Part shown: positions 55,605 to 64,000 of the stretch, piece by piece | Layout: each line of letters opens with the position of its first letter | How positions within the stretch are numbered: the first letter of the stretch is position 1 | From: Saccharibacillus sp. JS10 | GTDB lineage: Bacteria; Bacillota; Bacilli; Paenibacillales; Paenibacillaceae | Reading direction: 5' to 3' | Assembly (NCBI RefSeq): GCF_024436065.1 | Contig: NZ_JANFNS010000001.1 | Location: 310,001 to 374,000, forward strand | DNA length: 64,000 nucleotides | Notes under the pieces: generated by a model | Told to the model about the DNA's origin: nothing | Databases searched by the model: none | The model's input: only the letters and a program-made list of their open reading frames with translations | Translations under genes and position numbers: made by a program

Positions 55605-56468
55605 TTAAGCTTTTGCGGGTTGATCGATAGGTAATTGCTTGGCTTGCATAGCCGCAATAGAGTCAGGATCGGACGGGTACATTTTGCGGAACAATAAGGT
55701 CTGAAGAATCAAGAACGTACCGCTCGCCATCCAGTATAGCGGCATCGCCGCAGGTGCGCTGAATGAGAAGAACAACATGAGAATCGGTGAAATGTAACCC
55801 ATGATCGCCATTTGTTTGCGCTGCTCAGGTGTCATATTGTATTGCGACACTTTTGCTTGGACGAGATAGATCACCGCTACCAAGATTGCCATTATCCAGT
55901 CCGGCGAACCAAGCTTGAACCACCAGAATGAATGACTGGATAGTTCAGGAGTAAAGCGAATCGCGGTATATAGTCCCGATAAAATCGGCAGTTGAATCAA
56001 CATGGGCAGACAACCGATATTAAGCGGGTTAAAGCTATGCTTTTTGTAGATTGCTAGCATCTCTTGCTGCATCTTCTGTTGCTCGGCAGCTTCTTTTTTA
56101 TTCTCGTATTTCTTTTTGAGTGCATCCAAGTCCGGTTGCATGACGCTCATCTTCATTTTCATCTGTTGTTGCGAACGGGCTTGGCTCATCATGAATGGGA
56201 ACAATACGACACGGACGATCAATGTAATCAAAATGATCCCGATTCCGTAACTTCCGTCGAACCAACCTGCTAGATGCTGAATCAGATAAGAAATAGGGAA
56301 CACGACATAATGATTGAAAAATCCGGGTGTCGTACTTGTAATTTCATTATTTTGTACGCCGCAACCGGCGAGTAATGTCACTAATCCGATTAATACCGTT
56401 AATAGCAGAAACTTGCGTTTTGCCGAGCTAGAAGTGAATCTTTTGGACTGATTATAGGCTTGAGCCAT
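55605..56468 (-). CDS. yidC: Membrane protein insertase YidC/OxaA
   Basis: This 287-residue lipoprotein (lipobox TLLAGC) inserts membrane proteins and, as SpoIIIJ in Bacillus, supports sporulation. It shows the YidC core: GSYGIGIILITLIVRVVLFP with the conserved Arg in the first helix, PILSGLYTAIRF and GCLPMLIQLP, then GLYTAI, with five membrane helices after processing. The ATG follows GGAGG. The location away from rnpA-rpmH suggests it is a second paralogue (YqjG/YidC2-like) rather than the housekeeping copy. Confidence 0.9.
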   Translation of the reverse strand: MAQAYNQSKRFTSSSAKRKFLLLTVLIGLVTLLAGCGVQNNEITSTTPGFFNHYVVFPISYLIQHLAGWFDGSYGIGIILITLIVRVVLFPFMMSQARSQQQMKMKMSVMQPDLDALKKKYENKKEAAEQQKMQQEMLAIYKKHSFNPLNIGCLPMLIQLPILSGLYTAIRFTPELSSHSFWWFKLGSPDWIMAILVAVIYLVQAKVSQYNMTPEQRKQMAIMGYISPILMLFFSFSAPAAMPLYWMASGTFLILQTLLFRKMYPSDPDSIAAMQAKQLPIDQPAKA

Positions 56469-56758
56469 CTTTCTTTTCCTCCTCGTGAGTTCAAATCAAC
56501 GTCATCGAAAAGGAAAAAGCAGTCACTATTATCGTCATCGGGCGCTTCGCGTCTTCGAATCATCCGACTAAGCCTAGAAGGTGCATCGCAGCTATACGTG
56601 ATCGGCATCCGGTAAAAATAATTGCGATTATCGTAATTTCCGAATCCGATCCAGGTAAAGCGCAGGCTCCCGTACACAAACATCAAATAAAAGTATCGTA
56701 AAATCAACAGCAAACTGATCGAAAATAAATAAGGCAACAAGTCCTGAAAATCGAGCAA
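56399..56758 (-). CDS. Small membrane protein overlapping the yidC start
   Basis: This predicted protein of about 119 residues starts at a TTG (56758) with AAAGGAGG at 8 nt. It has one or two N-terminal hydrophobic helices (LFSISLLLILRYFYLMFVYG), then a charged tail. The last 70 nt overlap yidC in another frame, which is unusual. It may be a real upstream gene, or a leader whose end has been altered by a frameshift. Confidence 0.4.
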   Translation of the reverse strand: MLDFQDLLPYLFSISLLLILRYFYLMFVYGSLRFTWIGFGNYDNRNYFYRMPITYSCDAPSRLSRMIRRREAPDDDNSDCFFLFDDVDLNSRGGKERWLKPIISPKDSLLARQNASFCY

Positions 56759-56816
56759 AAGATTCACCTCCTTTCACCGTGCACATTTATTGTTTTCTAT
56801 GTGAATATTATAACAG

Positions 56817-56832
56817 ACAAGGTTTACCTTGT
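56817..56832. promoter_or_regulatory. Perfect 7-2-7 palindrome in the yidC/kinase divergent region
   Basis: ACAAGGTTTACCTTGT reads the same on both strands except for its central TT. It lies between the divergent gene upstream of yidC and the histidine kinase. It may be an operator for either side. Confidence 0.5.
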
Positions 56833-56947
56833 ATATCTTCCCACCCTACTTGCTTCAAGTTTCCAGCTTTAAGGTAAACAACCTGTAGGAAGTCAATTTA
56901 GGAGAAAACCGATCGCAAAAAGGTCGGACCGGAAAGCGGGAAGACCT

Positions 56948-59059
56948 ATGATGAGTTATCGAAAAAAGCAACTTCTTGGCTTTGGCGTCATTCTTTTTGC
57001 TCTGATGATCCTTCTTCTTGTATTGGCTGCCATGCTAGACGGAGTCAAACAAAACTTATCGGAAATCATGGATGAACGTTATGATAAAGTCAGTCGCTCT
57101 ACAGCTTTTCGCACAAGCTTTTCGTATTTGGACAGCGAAGTGGGTTACTTGATTAATGAAAATGATCCTCAGCAAATTTCTTCTCATCTCTCGGAAATCG
57201 AAAGACGCATTCAATCTGCTTATAATCATCTCTCTTATCTCCAACTGCATATCGGCAAAGACGGCAATCTACCGATGTTGGGATCGATTCAGCAAGGATT
57301 AGATCGTTATATGTCGGTATTCGAACAAATCGATCAAGCTTTGGATCAAGGCAATACAGAAGCCGCCGCTACTTTATTTATCGAAGAAGCTCAAAGCATC
57401 CGTACCAACCTGCTCCGTAATTTAGGGGAGTATACGACGATGCAAGAAAACCGAATGCAAATGGCGCAAAAAGAAGCCGACGAACGTTTTGAACATATTT
57501 TGATCGTCAGTGGAATTTCGGCTTTGGCTATTATTCTTATTGGTGTCTTAACTGCGATGTGGGTGATTCGTGGAACGAGTCGGAGTTTGAGAAAAATTGC
57601 AGACCGGATGGATACCTTTGATCCCGGAGCGATCGAAAAGATGTCTCGCGTGACGGTTGATACCGACGATGAAATCGGGCATATCGCGAATGGTTACAAT
57701 CATATGCTGGATGCGCTGGAAGAACATAATCGCCAAAGCAAAGCGTTCAACCGACATATCGAAGACAACAATTGGTTACAGACCAAGCTAAATCAGCTTG
57801 TCGTGCTCTATCCGCAAATGACGAGTCAAGATGAGTTGGCTCAGAACTTTTTGTCGATCGTCGCGCCTTCTGTGCAAGCTTGTTCGGGTCATTTTTATAT
57901 TCGCGAAAAAAAGAACGATCAAATTAGATTTGTAACGGTAGCCTCTTACGCCGATACGTCTTCCCCTAGTAAACGAAAACGCTTTTTACCCGGAGAAGGT
58001 CTAATCGGTCAAGCCGCTATCGACGCGCGTGAAATTCTACTCGATTTTCCTGAAGGCAATCAGGAGGATTTGCAGGTTGGTAGCGGAACTTTCCACCCGA
58101 GGCAATTATGGATCATTCCGATTGAAGCTGACGAACGTGTAGAAGCTGTACTTGAACTTTCTTCTCTTCAGGTCTTCTCTCCTCTTCATCGTCAACTGAT
58201 CGAACAACTTCGTTCAACGCTTGGCATTGCCCTGCAAAGTGTATCGGGACGTAGTGAGGTTGAACGACTGCTGCGTGAATCGCAATTATTGGCTGAAGAA
58301 CTACGTCGTTCATCCCAATATAAGTCGGAGTTTTTGGCGAATATGTCGCATGAACTTCGAACTCCGCTCAACAGTATTTTGATTCTATCGCAGCTGATTG
58401 CCGAGAATATGGAAGAAGAATCTGGAGAAAGCAAAGAATACGCAGACATTATCCATCGCTCTGGCGAAGATCTGCTGAATATCGTGAACGATGTGCTCGA
58501 TCTTTCGAAAGTCGAAGCCGGAATGCTCGATATCAATCGGGAAGCTTTCCCTTTGCGTGATTTCCCTGAACTCATTCATTACGGATTCGATACGCTTGCC
58601 AAGCAAAAAAATATCGAATTCGATATTAAGCTTAGTGATGATATTCCGGATTTCTTTTATACCGATGGCAAAAGGCTGCAACAGATCGTGAAAAATTTAC
58701 TATCCAATGCTTTTAAATTCACGGCTACAGGAAAAGTGTCTTGTATTCTTCGCAGCGTGCAAGTATCTGATATTCCTTGCCAAATGCCGATAAGCAAAAT
58801 TGAGCGGTCTTGTATCGCGATTACGGTTGAAGATACTGGAATCGGGATTGCCGAAGACAAACGCGAGTTGATTTTCGAAGCGTTCCGGCAAGCTGACGGA
58901 AGTACGGAGCGTATGTACGGAGGCACAGGTCTGGGTCTATCAATCTGTCGGCAATTTGCTAAACTACTCGGTGGATGTATGACTCTTGAGAGTATTGAAG
59001 GAAAAGGCAGTTCGTTTACTTTGTACATGCCAGAGTTACCTGAAGGATCGGGCGATTAA
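56948..59059 (+). CDS. Membrane sensor histidine kinase with HAMP and GAF domains
   Basis: This 703-residue protein has an N-terminal membrane helix, an extracytoplasmic four-helix-type sensor (residues about 35-180), a second helix (ILIVSGISALAIILIGVLTA), a HAMP segment, and a coiled region. A GAF domain (about 290-425) and a HisKA domain with the phosphohistidine in FLANMSHELRTPLNS near 468 follow. The HATPase has N, G1 and G2 boxes (NLLSNAFKF, VEDTGIGIAE and GGTGLGLSI). There is no receiver and no response-regulator gene adjacent, so its partner is elsewhere. Two ATGs are adjacent. Confidence 0.88.
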   Translation: MMSYRKKQLLGFGVILFALMILLLVLAAMLDGVKQNLSEIMDERYDKVSRSTAFRTSFSYLDSEVGYLINENDPQQISSHLSEIERRIQSAYNHLSYLQLHIGKDGNLPMLGSIQQGLDRYMSVFEQIDQALDQGNTEAAATLFIEEAQSIRTNLLRNLGEYTTMQENRMQMAQKEADERFEHILIVSGISALAIILIGVLTAMWVIRGTSRSLRKIADRMDTFDPGAIEKMSRVTVDTDDEIGHIANGYNHMLDALEEHNRQSKAFNRHIEDNNWLQTKLNQLVVLYPQMTSQDELAQNFLSIVAPSVQACSGHFYIREKKNDQIRFVTVASYADTSSPSKRKRFLPGEGLIGQAAIDAREILLDFPEGNQEDLQVGSGTFHPRQLWIIPIEADERVEAVLELSSLQVFSPLHRQLIEQLRSTLGIALQSVSGRSEVERLLRESQLLAEELRRSSQYKSEFLANMSHELRTPLNSILILSQLIAENMEEESGESKEYADIIHRSGEDLLNIVNDVLDLSKVEAGMLDINREAFPLRDFPELIHYGFDTLAKQKNIEFDIKLSDDIPDFFYTDGKRLQQIVKNLLSNAFKFTATGKVSCILRSVQVSDIPCQMPISKIERSCIAITVEDTGIGIAEDKRELIFEAFRQADGSTERMYGGTGLGLSICRQFAKLLGGCMTLESIEGKGSSFTLYMPELPEGSGD

Positions 59060-59064
59060 CATAA

Positions 59065-59094
59065 AAAAGCCGACTGTCTAGCGCAGTCGGCTTT
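59065..59094. terminator. Bidirectional terminator between the kinase and aguB
   Basis: AAAAGCCGACTG pairs with CAGTCGGCTTTT around a 7-nt loop between convergent genes. Confidence 0.88.
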
Positions 59095-59113
59095 TCGTAT
59101 TCAACTTAATCGT

Positions 59114-59995
59114 TTAGTTGCCCATTTTGCGTTCGCCGTCGTAAGTAGCAAGCACGCCATATAGTTCCGGTCTACGATCACGGAATACGCCCCATTCAAT
59201 CCGGTCGATTTCCAATTGATCCAGATCGAATTCAGCAGTCAAGATTTCTTCTTGATCGCGACTTGCTTCAGCAACCTTGTTGCCGCGAGGCCCTGCGATA
59301 AAGGAAGAACCGTAGAAGTTGATCGATGAATCTTCATCGCTTTCCGGTCCAATTCGGTTCGAAGCGATAACCGGAATCAGGTTGGAACCGGCATGACCGA
59401 TCATGCACGCTTGCCAGTGGTCTTTGGAATCGATAGAGCTATCTTGCGGCTCTGAACCGATCGCTGTCGGGTACAGCAAGATTTCTGCGCCCATTAGCGC
59501 CATAGCACGTGCGGCTTCCGGGTACCATTGATCCCAGCAGATGCCGACGCCAACTTTGCCGTAACGGGTATTCCATACTTTGAATCCGGTGTCGCCTGGG
59601 TTGAAGTAGAACTTTTCTTCATAACCGGGACCATCCGGAATATGGCTTTTGCGATACGTGCCGAGGATTTCTCCGTCTGCGTCGATCATGGCAAGCGTAT
59701 TGTACCGGGCATAGTTTTTCTTTTCATAAAAACTGATCGGCAGTACGACTTGTAATTCTTTTGCAATTTGCTTGAAATGGTTGATTGCTTTGTTGCTTTC
59801 AAGCTCTGTTGCGTATTGGTAATACTCTGCTTTTTCTTTCTGGCAGAAGTAAGGCGTCTCAAAAAGTTCTTGCAACAAAATCACTTGCGCGCCTTCGGCT
59901 GCTGCTTTACGTACCAGCGCTTCGGCTTTACGGATATTATCTTCGATATCCCACGTACAGCTCATTTGCGTTGCCGCTACTTTTACTTTTCTCAT
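59114..59995 (-). CDS. aguB: N-carbamoylputrescine amidase
   Basis: This 293-residue nitrilase-family hydrolase converts N-carbamoylputrescine to putrescine, CO2 and ammonia. The catalytic triad is visible: Glu in LLQELFETPYF, Lys in RKSHIPDGPGY and Cys in GVGICWDQWYPE. The adjacent aguA and the TAIGSEPQD stretch fix the assignment over other nitrilases. It lies 44 nt downstream of aguA. Confidence 0.92.
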   Translation of the reverse strand: MRKVKVAATQMSCTWDIEDNIRKAEALVRKAAAEGAQVILLQELFETPYFCQKEKAEYYQYATELESNKAINHFKQIAKELQVVLPISFYEKKNYARYNTLAMIDADGEILGTYRKSHIPDGPGYEEKFYFNPGDTGFKVWNTRYGKVGVGICWDQWYPEAARAMALMGAEILLYPTAIGSEPQDSSIDSKDHWQACMIGHAGSNLIPVIASNRIGPESDEDSSINFYGSSFIAGPRGNKVAEASRDQEEILTAEFDLDQLEIDRIEWGVFRDRRPELYGVLATYDGERKMGN

Positions 59996-60039
59996 AATGA
60001 AAGATGCTCCTCTCGATTGTAGATGATCCGATCTATCGA

Positions 60040-61068
60040 TTAAATTCCTGCTGGAATTTGTTGCGTGGTGCAGTGAACATTGCCGCCTTCGCGAATAACA
60101 GCCATTCCGTCTACCGTACGAATACGCAGTTCAGGGAATGTACGTTGCAAGACTTCTTCAGCAAGTTGATCCGTTTCGGCTGCTGCTCCGCCGAATACCG
60201 GCAGAATAATGCCACCGTTCACAAAATAAAAGTTCAGGTAACTCAAAGTCAGACGGCTTCCTTCGTATTCGGCATAAGGAGGTTGTTGGATTTTAATGAT
60301 TTCAAGCTTGCGTCCTTTTGCATCGGTTGCTTCTTCGAGAATCCGCAAGTTTTCTTGCGTAATCGCATAGTTTTCATCTAAAGGATCTTCGCATACTTGA
60401 ATAATGACTTTACCCGGTGCCGCAAAGCATGCTGCGTTATCGACATGGCCATCGGTTTCGTCGCCTGCAAGCCCGCGATTCAGCCAGATGATTTTTTCAA
60501 TATTCGTGAAGTTTTTGACATGTTCTTCGATTTCGGCACGGCTCAAGTCTGGATTGCGATTCTCGTTCAGCAGACATTCTTCGGTCGTCAGCAATGTGCC
60601 TTCGCCGTCTACATGAATCGAACCGCCTTCAAGTACCAAAGGCGCAGCGAATTGACGAAGCCCTAAGTGTTCCAGCACGGCCGGTGCCACTGCATCATCA
60701 AGATCCCAAGGCGTATATTTGCCGCCCCAAGCATTGAAGCCCCAATTGACACCGGCGCGTTCGCCTTTTTCATTCAAAAGAATCGTAGGCCCGTTATCGC
60801 GTAACCAAGCATCGTTATGAGGAATTGTCAGTAGTTCGACCGAATGACCGGCAAAAACCGGATGCAGACGCTCCACGTCTTCCGGATTCACGACTAACGT
60901 CACCGGCTCGAATTCAGCAATCGCTTTGACGAGTTCGGTATACCCTACGCAGACTTCTTCGAAGTTCCCTGGATACACCATTGAAGATTGTACCGGCCAA
61001 GACAACATCGTCCGTTCATGCGGCGCCCATTCGGCAGGCATTGTATAATGAAGAGTTTTCGGATTCAC
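60040..61068 (-). CDS. aguA: Agmatine deiminase
   Basis: This 342-residue guanidino-modifying enzyme turns agmatine into N-carbamoylputrescine. The N-terminal MPAEWAPHERTMLSWPV and the WLRDNGPT segment are family markers. ETDGHVDN carries the catalytic His, and the catalytic Cys is in GGNVHCTTQQIP at the C-terminus. A GTG start at 61068 fits AAGGGG. It forms an aguA-aguB unit for putrescine synthesis from agmatine; the agmatine source (arginine decarboxylase or uptake) is not in the window. Confidence 0.93.
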   Translation of the reverse strand: MNPKTLHYTMPAEWAPHERTMLSWPVQSSMVYPGNFEEVCVGYTELVKAIAEFEPVTLVVNPEDVERLHPVFAGHSVELLTIPHNDAWLRDNGPTILLNEKGERAGVNWGFNAWGGKYTPWDLDDAVAPAVLEHLGLRQFAAPLVLEGGSIHVDGEGTLLTTEECLLNENRNPDLSRAEIEEHVKNFTNIEKIIWLNRGLAGDETDGHVDNAACFAAPGKVIIQVCEDPLDENYAITQENLRILEEATDAKGRKLEIIKIQQPPYAEYEGSRLTLSYLNFYFVNGGIILPVFGGAAAETDQLAEEVLQRTFPELRIRTVDGMAVIREGGNVHCTTQQIPAGI

Positions 61069-61155
61069 TAATTTGTCGTCCCCTTACGTATAGAAAATAA
61101 TTGTTCAAAAGAACATAGATTCGCGAACACCATCATACAATAACTGGTTCACACA

Positions 61156-61194
61156 AAACAAGCCATTCTCACAAAGAATGAGAACAGCTTGTTT
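61156..61194 (-). terminator. Terminator of the Bcr-type MFS gene
   Basis: AAACAAGC and TTCTCA pair with their complements around a short loop (two mismatches), just past the stop at 61204. Confidence 0.65.
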
Positions 61195-61203
61195 GCTTAA
61201 CTT

Positions 61204-62436
61204 TTAAGAGAATGATTTTGAACGTGAAGCCGGCAAAACAAAGATCAGATACGAGATCAAAGCCAGTAGTTCTGCGATTCCAATCACTAGCCCCATTGGA
61301 AATGCAGTTGTGCCGCTTCCAAGCCCTACAAGTGGCGTCGCGCCTGCTCCGAACAACAAGGGCATCAAACCAATCAAAGCTGAAGCACTACCTGCCGTGC
61401 GAGGTTCTTGACTTTGCATCGCAAGCGAAGTCGTCGTGGAGGATAGCATCCCGACACTTGCTACGATCAAAAATAAGAACGGTGCAAGACTCCATAGCCC
61501 GCCTCCGATCCAAGTCAGTACCATTAACGATATACCGGAGATTACAGCGATCAATAACCCGGTCACAAGGAGCCTGCTTTCTCCAACTCGATAGACCAAT
61601 CTACCGGTAATTTGAGAAAACAACACAATACCAAGCCCATTAATAGCAAAGAACCAACTATAGCCCTGAGGTGATACGCCAAACAAATCTTGAATAACAA
61701 AAGGCGAACCGGAAATATACGCAAACATCGCTGCCATAACAAAAGCTTGGCATAACGCATATCCGATAAACGCACGGTTACGCAGCAGTTTTCCGAATGT
61801 ACGTAACGTATCACCTAGACCTCCAGAAGAACGACGTTCACGCTCTAAGGTCTCGGGCAAAGCGAACATGACCGCAAGCAACATCATTCCTCCGATCACG
61901 CATAATACCCAAAACACACCGCGCCAATCGACGAAATTCAAAATGAACCCGCCGAAGATCGGCGCAAGGATCGGAGCCAAACCGTTTACTAGCATGAGCA
62001 TTGTGAAAAATTGGGTTAATTCTTTGCCGGCATATAGATCGCGTACCGTGGCTCGGGAAATGACAATCCCCGCCGCTCCTGCTGCACCTTGAACCAATCG
62101 AAGGGCAATCAATACCCAAATCGACGATGCCAAAGCACAAGCGAGTGAAGCGATCGTGTACAACACAAGCGCTACGATCAAAGGCATACGTCTGCCTCGA
62201 ATATCACTGAGAGGGCCTGCGATCAATTGTCCGAGTGCCAATCCGAGTAAACAAGCCATCAGGCTAAGTTGCGCCAACGGTTGTGTTGTATTCAAATTTT
62301 GCGCAAGTGTCGGTAACGCCGGCAAGTACATATCAATCGATAAAGGGCCAAAAGCCGATAAAGAACCCAGAATCAAAATGAACTTTAGTCGTTGCGCTTT
62401 GCCAATCGGTGTTTTCGTAGAAATTGAAGTAGCCAT
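61204..62436 (-). CDS. Bcr/CflA-type multidrug MFS transporter
   Basis: This 410-residue membrane protein has twelve helices and the Bcr/CflA features: LSIDMYLPALPTLAQ in the first helix, LIAGPLSDIRGRRMPLI as the loop motif, and LRLVQGAAGAAGIVISRA. Such proteins export drugs or small metabolites such as cysteine-related peptides. It has an AGGAAC site and its own terminator. Substrate unknown. Confidence 0.9.
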   Translation of the reverse strand: MATSISTKTPIGKAQRLKFILILGSLSAFGPLSIDMYLPALPTLAQNLNTTQPLAQLSLMACLLGLALGQLIAGPLSDIRGRRMPLIVALVLYTIASLACALASSIWVLIALRLVQGAAGAAGIVISRATVRDLYAGKELTQFFTMLMLVNGLAPILAPIFGGFILNFVDWRGVFWVLCVIGGMMLLAVMFALPETLERERRSSGGLGDTLRTFGKLLRNRAFIGYALCQAFVMAAMFAYISGSPFVIQDLFGVSPQGYSWFFAINGLGIVLFSQITGRLVYRVGESRLLVTGLLIAVISGISLMVLTWIGGGLWSLAPFLFLIVASVGMLSSTTTSLAMQSQEPRTAGSASALIGLMPLLFGAGATPLVGLGSGTTAFPMGLVIGIAELLALISYLIFVLPASRSKSFS

Positions 62437-62592
62437 GAATATGTAGGTTCCTTTCTATTTTCGATAAGTCGAAGAACATATTAAATTTCGATTATCGATG
62501 TTTTCTACATATTCGTCAATATAGATCGCTAGGTTGCGTTTTCTTTTTATTTTTTCGTGGTTTTGATTTTTGGTTTTATTATTGTGAATTTT

Positions 62593-63519
62593 TCATATGA
62601 TGAAATTATTTTTGAATAAGTTATCCCAGTTGGGCGTTGCTTGATTGGACGACTCTGTCAGCTTGCGAAATGCCTCCTCTAGTGCCCGGGCTTCGGTGGT
62701 AGAACTGTCAACTAACTTGGCAATCGGCAGCCGATGATAGATCCCTAATAAAATCGGCAATATTTTTCTGTATTTTCGCAGCTTCCGTGCTTGCTCTATA
62801 GGCACCAACGGATAACCGGCATGTTCTAATCGGTCGAATCCCTCGATCATTGCCTCTACCACTTGCTTGAGCAGCGCTTTGTCTTTCGCAACGGCTTTAA
62901 AGTCTCCATCATGGGCTTGCCATGCTGCGCTAAGCGGAAGAATCGGAATGATATGATTTTTGAGCCATCCATCGATATCGGTATGAAGAGTTAACTTGCA
63001 AGGAGCAGCTTCGAAAATGTTTTGCAATAAAGGCAAGATTGGTACTTTTCCTTTCTGACCTCCCGCGATCAGTTTCATCTTCCCTACTCGAAGCGATACA
63101 ACTTTGCCATCTTCTTTACGTACACCCGCTCCGACTAGAAATCCGAAAGCAACCTGTTTTATATCGGTACTCATTTTTTGCAATTGCTGCTCCGTGTCTT
63201 CGATACTCGGATTGTTACCAATCATCATGATATGCTGACTATTGTTTTGAGCCAATATCGGCAAGATCGATCGGATATCGGAATATTTCATTACAGTAAA
63301 GATCAGATCGTACCTATCGTCAGCTGCGAGAGTCTCAATGACTTTTGGCCAATCAACCGTCGTTTTATTTTGAAGATGATGCTTAATGACCAGTCCGTCC
63401 CGCCGAAGCTGCTCTGCTCTTTTTCCACGGGCAAGAAAAGTAACGTCATGTCTCCCTTTAATCAATAATTGTCCAAGCACGCTGCCCAATACTCCCGCTC
63501 CCAAAATCAAAATCCGCAT
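62593..63519 (-). CDS. Ketopantoate reductase (PanE/ApbA) family protein
   Basis: This 308-residue NADPH enzyme has ILGAGVLGSVLGQLL at the N-terminus and a C-terminal helical domain with an Asn-Lys-type site (WLKNHIIPILPLSAAW in the middle). In the classical PanE family the second domain carries K-x-x-x-N; here it is K-N-H-I, so the substrate may differ. The ATG follows AAAAGGAG. It is divergent from a TetR gene with palindromes between, so it is likely regulated locally. Confidence 0.78.
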   Translation of the reverse strand: MRILILGAGVLGSVLGQLLIKGRHDVTFLARGKRAEQLRRDGLVIKHHLQNKTTVDWPKVIETLAADDRYDLIFTVMKYSDIRSILPILAQNNSQHIMMIGNNPSIEDTEQQLQKMSTDIKQVAFGFLVGAGVRKEDGKVVSLRVGKMKLIAGGQKGKVPILPLLQNIFEAAPCKLTLHTDIDGWLKNHIIPILPLSAAWQAHDGDFKAVAKDKALLKQVVEAMIEGFDRLEHAGYPLVPIEQARKLRKYRKILPILLGIYHRLPIAKLVDSSTTEARALEEAFRKLTESSNQATPNWDNLFKNNFII

Positions 63520-63538
63520 AAGTCTCTCCTTTTATATC

Positions 63539-63579
63539 CAGATGTTCAAAGTTAGCAAACGTTGATTAATGAACATCTG
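63539..63579. promoter_or_regulatory. 10-bp inverted repeat upstream of the PanE-like gene
   Basis: CAGATGTTCA (63539-63548) and TGAACATCTG (63570-63579) are exact complements. A direct repeat GTTGATTAAT occurs at 63561-63570 and 63579-63588. Confidence 0.5.
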
Positions 63580-63640
63580 TTGATTAATATAAAAGTAGCA
63601 AGTAAGTTTATCATCAGCAATCGCCGATATTCGACTTTTT

Positions 63641-63656
63641 GTTGAGTACTCAACAC
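63641..63656. promoter_or_regulatory. Perfect 16-bp palindrome upstream of the TetR gene
   Basis: TGTTGAGTACTCAACA lies 37 nt before the TetR start. A palindrome of this size and position is a typical TetR-family operator. Confidence 0.65.
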
Positions 63657-63693
63657 ATGAAAACAATCTGTTTAGTAAAAAGGAGTGAAACCG

Positions 63694-64000
63694 TTGGATC
63701 GACGTGTACGTAAAACGAGAGAGAAACTATTTCATACGTTTTTGACTTTACTTCGCGAAAAAGGATTCGAAAAAATTACGATTCAAGAAATCGCAGATCG
63801 CGCGGACGTGAACCGAGGTACGCTATACTTACATTTTCAAGACAAATTCGATTTACTGGATCAAAGTATCGAGAAGTATTTGCAGGAATTAAATGAAAGC
63901 TGCCGGATCGAACAATCGCAAGAAAATCCTGAAGCTGCATTACTTCGTACTTTTGAATATTTACAGCAAAGCTCCGATCTTTATATGTTATTGGTTCGAA
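63694..64000 (+). CDS. TetR-family regulator (partial, cut by window end)
   Basis: The first 102 residues are present. They begin with a TTG start behind AAAAGGAGTG and contain a TetR-type helix-turn-helix: KITIQEIADRADVNRGTLYL, then HFQDKFDLLDQ. The C-terminal ligand domain continues past the window. It is divergent from the PanE-like gene and probably binds the 16-bp palindrome at 63641. Ligand unknown. Confidence 0.85.
   Translation, partial: MDRRVRKTREKLFHTFLTLLREKGFEKITIQEIADRADVNRGTLYLHFQDKFDLLDQSIEKYLQELNESCRIEQSQENPEAALLRTFEYLQQSSDLYMLLVR

Overview
The window looks like chromosome of a Gram-positive, spore-forming member of the Paenibacillaceae (Paenibacillus or a close relative). 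Support: a GerQ-type spore coat gene, strong GGAGG ribosome binding sites with several TTG/GTG starts, a YidC/SpoIIIJ-type lipoprotein insertase, LicT/RAT antitermination, a Fur box of Bacillus type and moderate GC content. The genus is an inference. No rRNA, tRNA, CRISPR array or prophage was seen.

Layout. 1-10.7 kb: end of a secreted glycoside hydrolase-like gene, a coat protein, an SDR dehydrogenase, a BNR-repeat lipoprotein, an LrgAB pair divergent from L-lactate dehydrogenase, two unknown proteins, a tyrosine recombinase coupled to a small protein, and an esterase. 10.8-17.3 kb: a complete Tn3-family transposon with perfect 38-bp terminal repeats, a TATTC target duplication, tnpA, a res-like site, tnpR, and passenger genes LysR / YeiH-type exporter / UspA. 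Its ends and tnpA resemble Tn1546, the vanA transposon, but the cargo is different. 17.6-20.1 kb: an AT-rich gene joining DUF4116-like repeats to a calcineurin-like phosphoesterase. 20.2-27 kb: metabolic and regulatory genes (hydroxyacyl-CoA dehydrogenase, APH-like kinase, exported CYTH-like protein, LysR, HAD, aldo/keto reductase-PdxH). 27-31.6 kb: a beta-glucoside operon licT-bglP-bglH with two RAT/terminator switches. 31.6-45 kb: LysE-AraC, Cof phosphatase, a large TerD-like protein behind a strong leader hairpin, a thioredoxin-reductase-like enzyme, a Fur-controlled siderophore-binding lipoprotein, two paralogous small lipoproteins, an esterase-GNAT fusion and a nucleoside hydrolase. 45-50 kb: an SgrR-type regulator divergent from an MFS exporter, then MgtE. 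50-53 kb: a Zn/Cd P-type ATPase divergent from an ArsR/CzrA repressor. 53-55.5 kb: a TrpE-TrpG fusion behind a leader with ten NAG triplets, resembling a TRAP binding site. 55.6-64 kb: YidC, a membrane histidine kinase, agmatine-to-putrescine genes aguA-aguB, a Bcr-type exporter, a PanE-like reductase and the start of a divergent TetR gene.

The observations most worth following are the Tn1546-like transposon with a sulfite-type cargo, the TRAP-like leader before a proteobacterial-style TrpE(G) fusion, the AT-rich repeat-phosphoesterase gene beside the transposon, and the TerD-like gene with its attenuator-like hairpin. Family names come from recognising motifs by eye; no database search was run.
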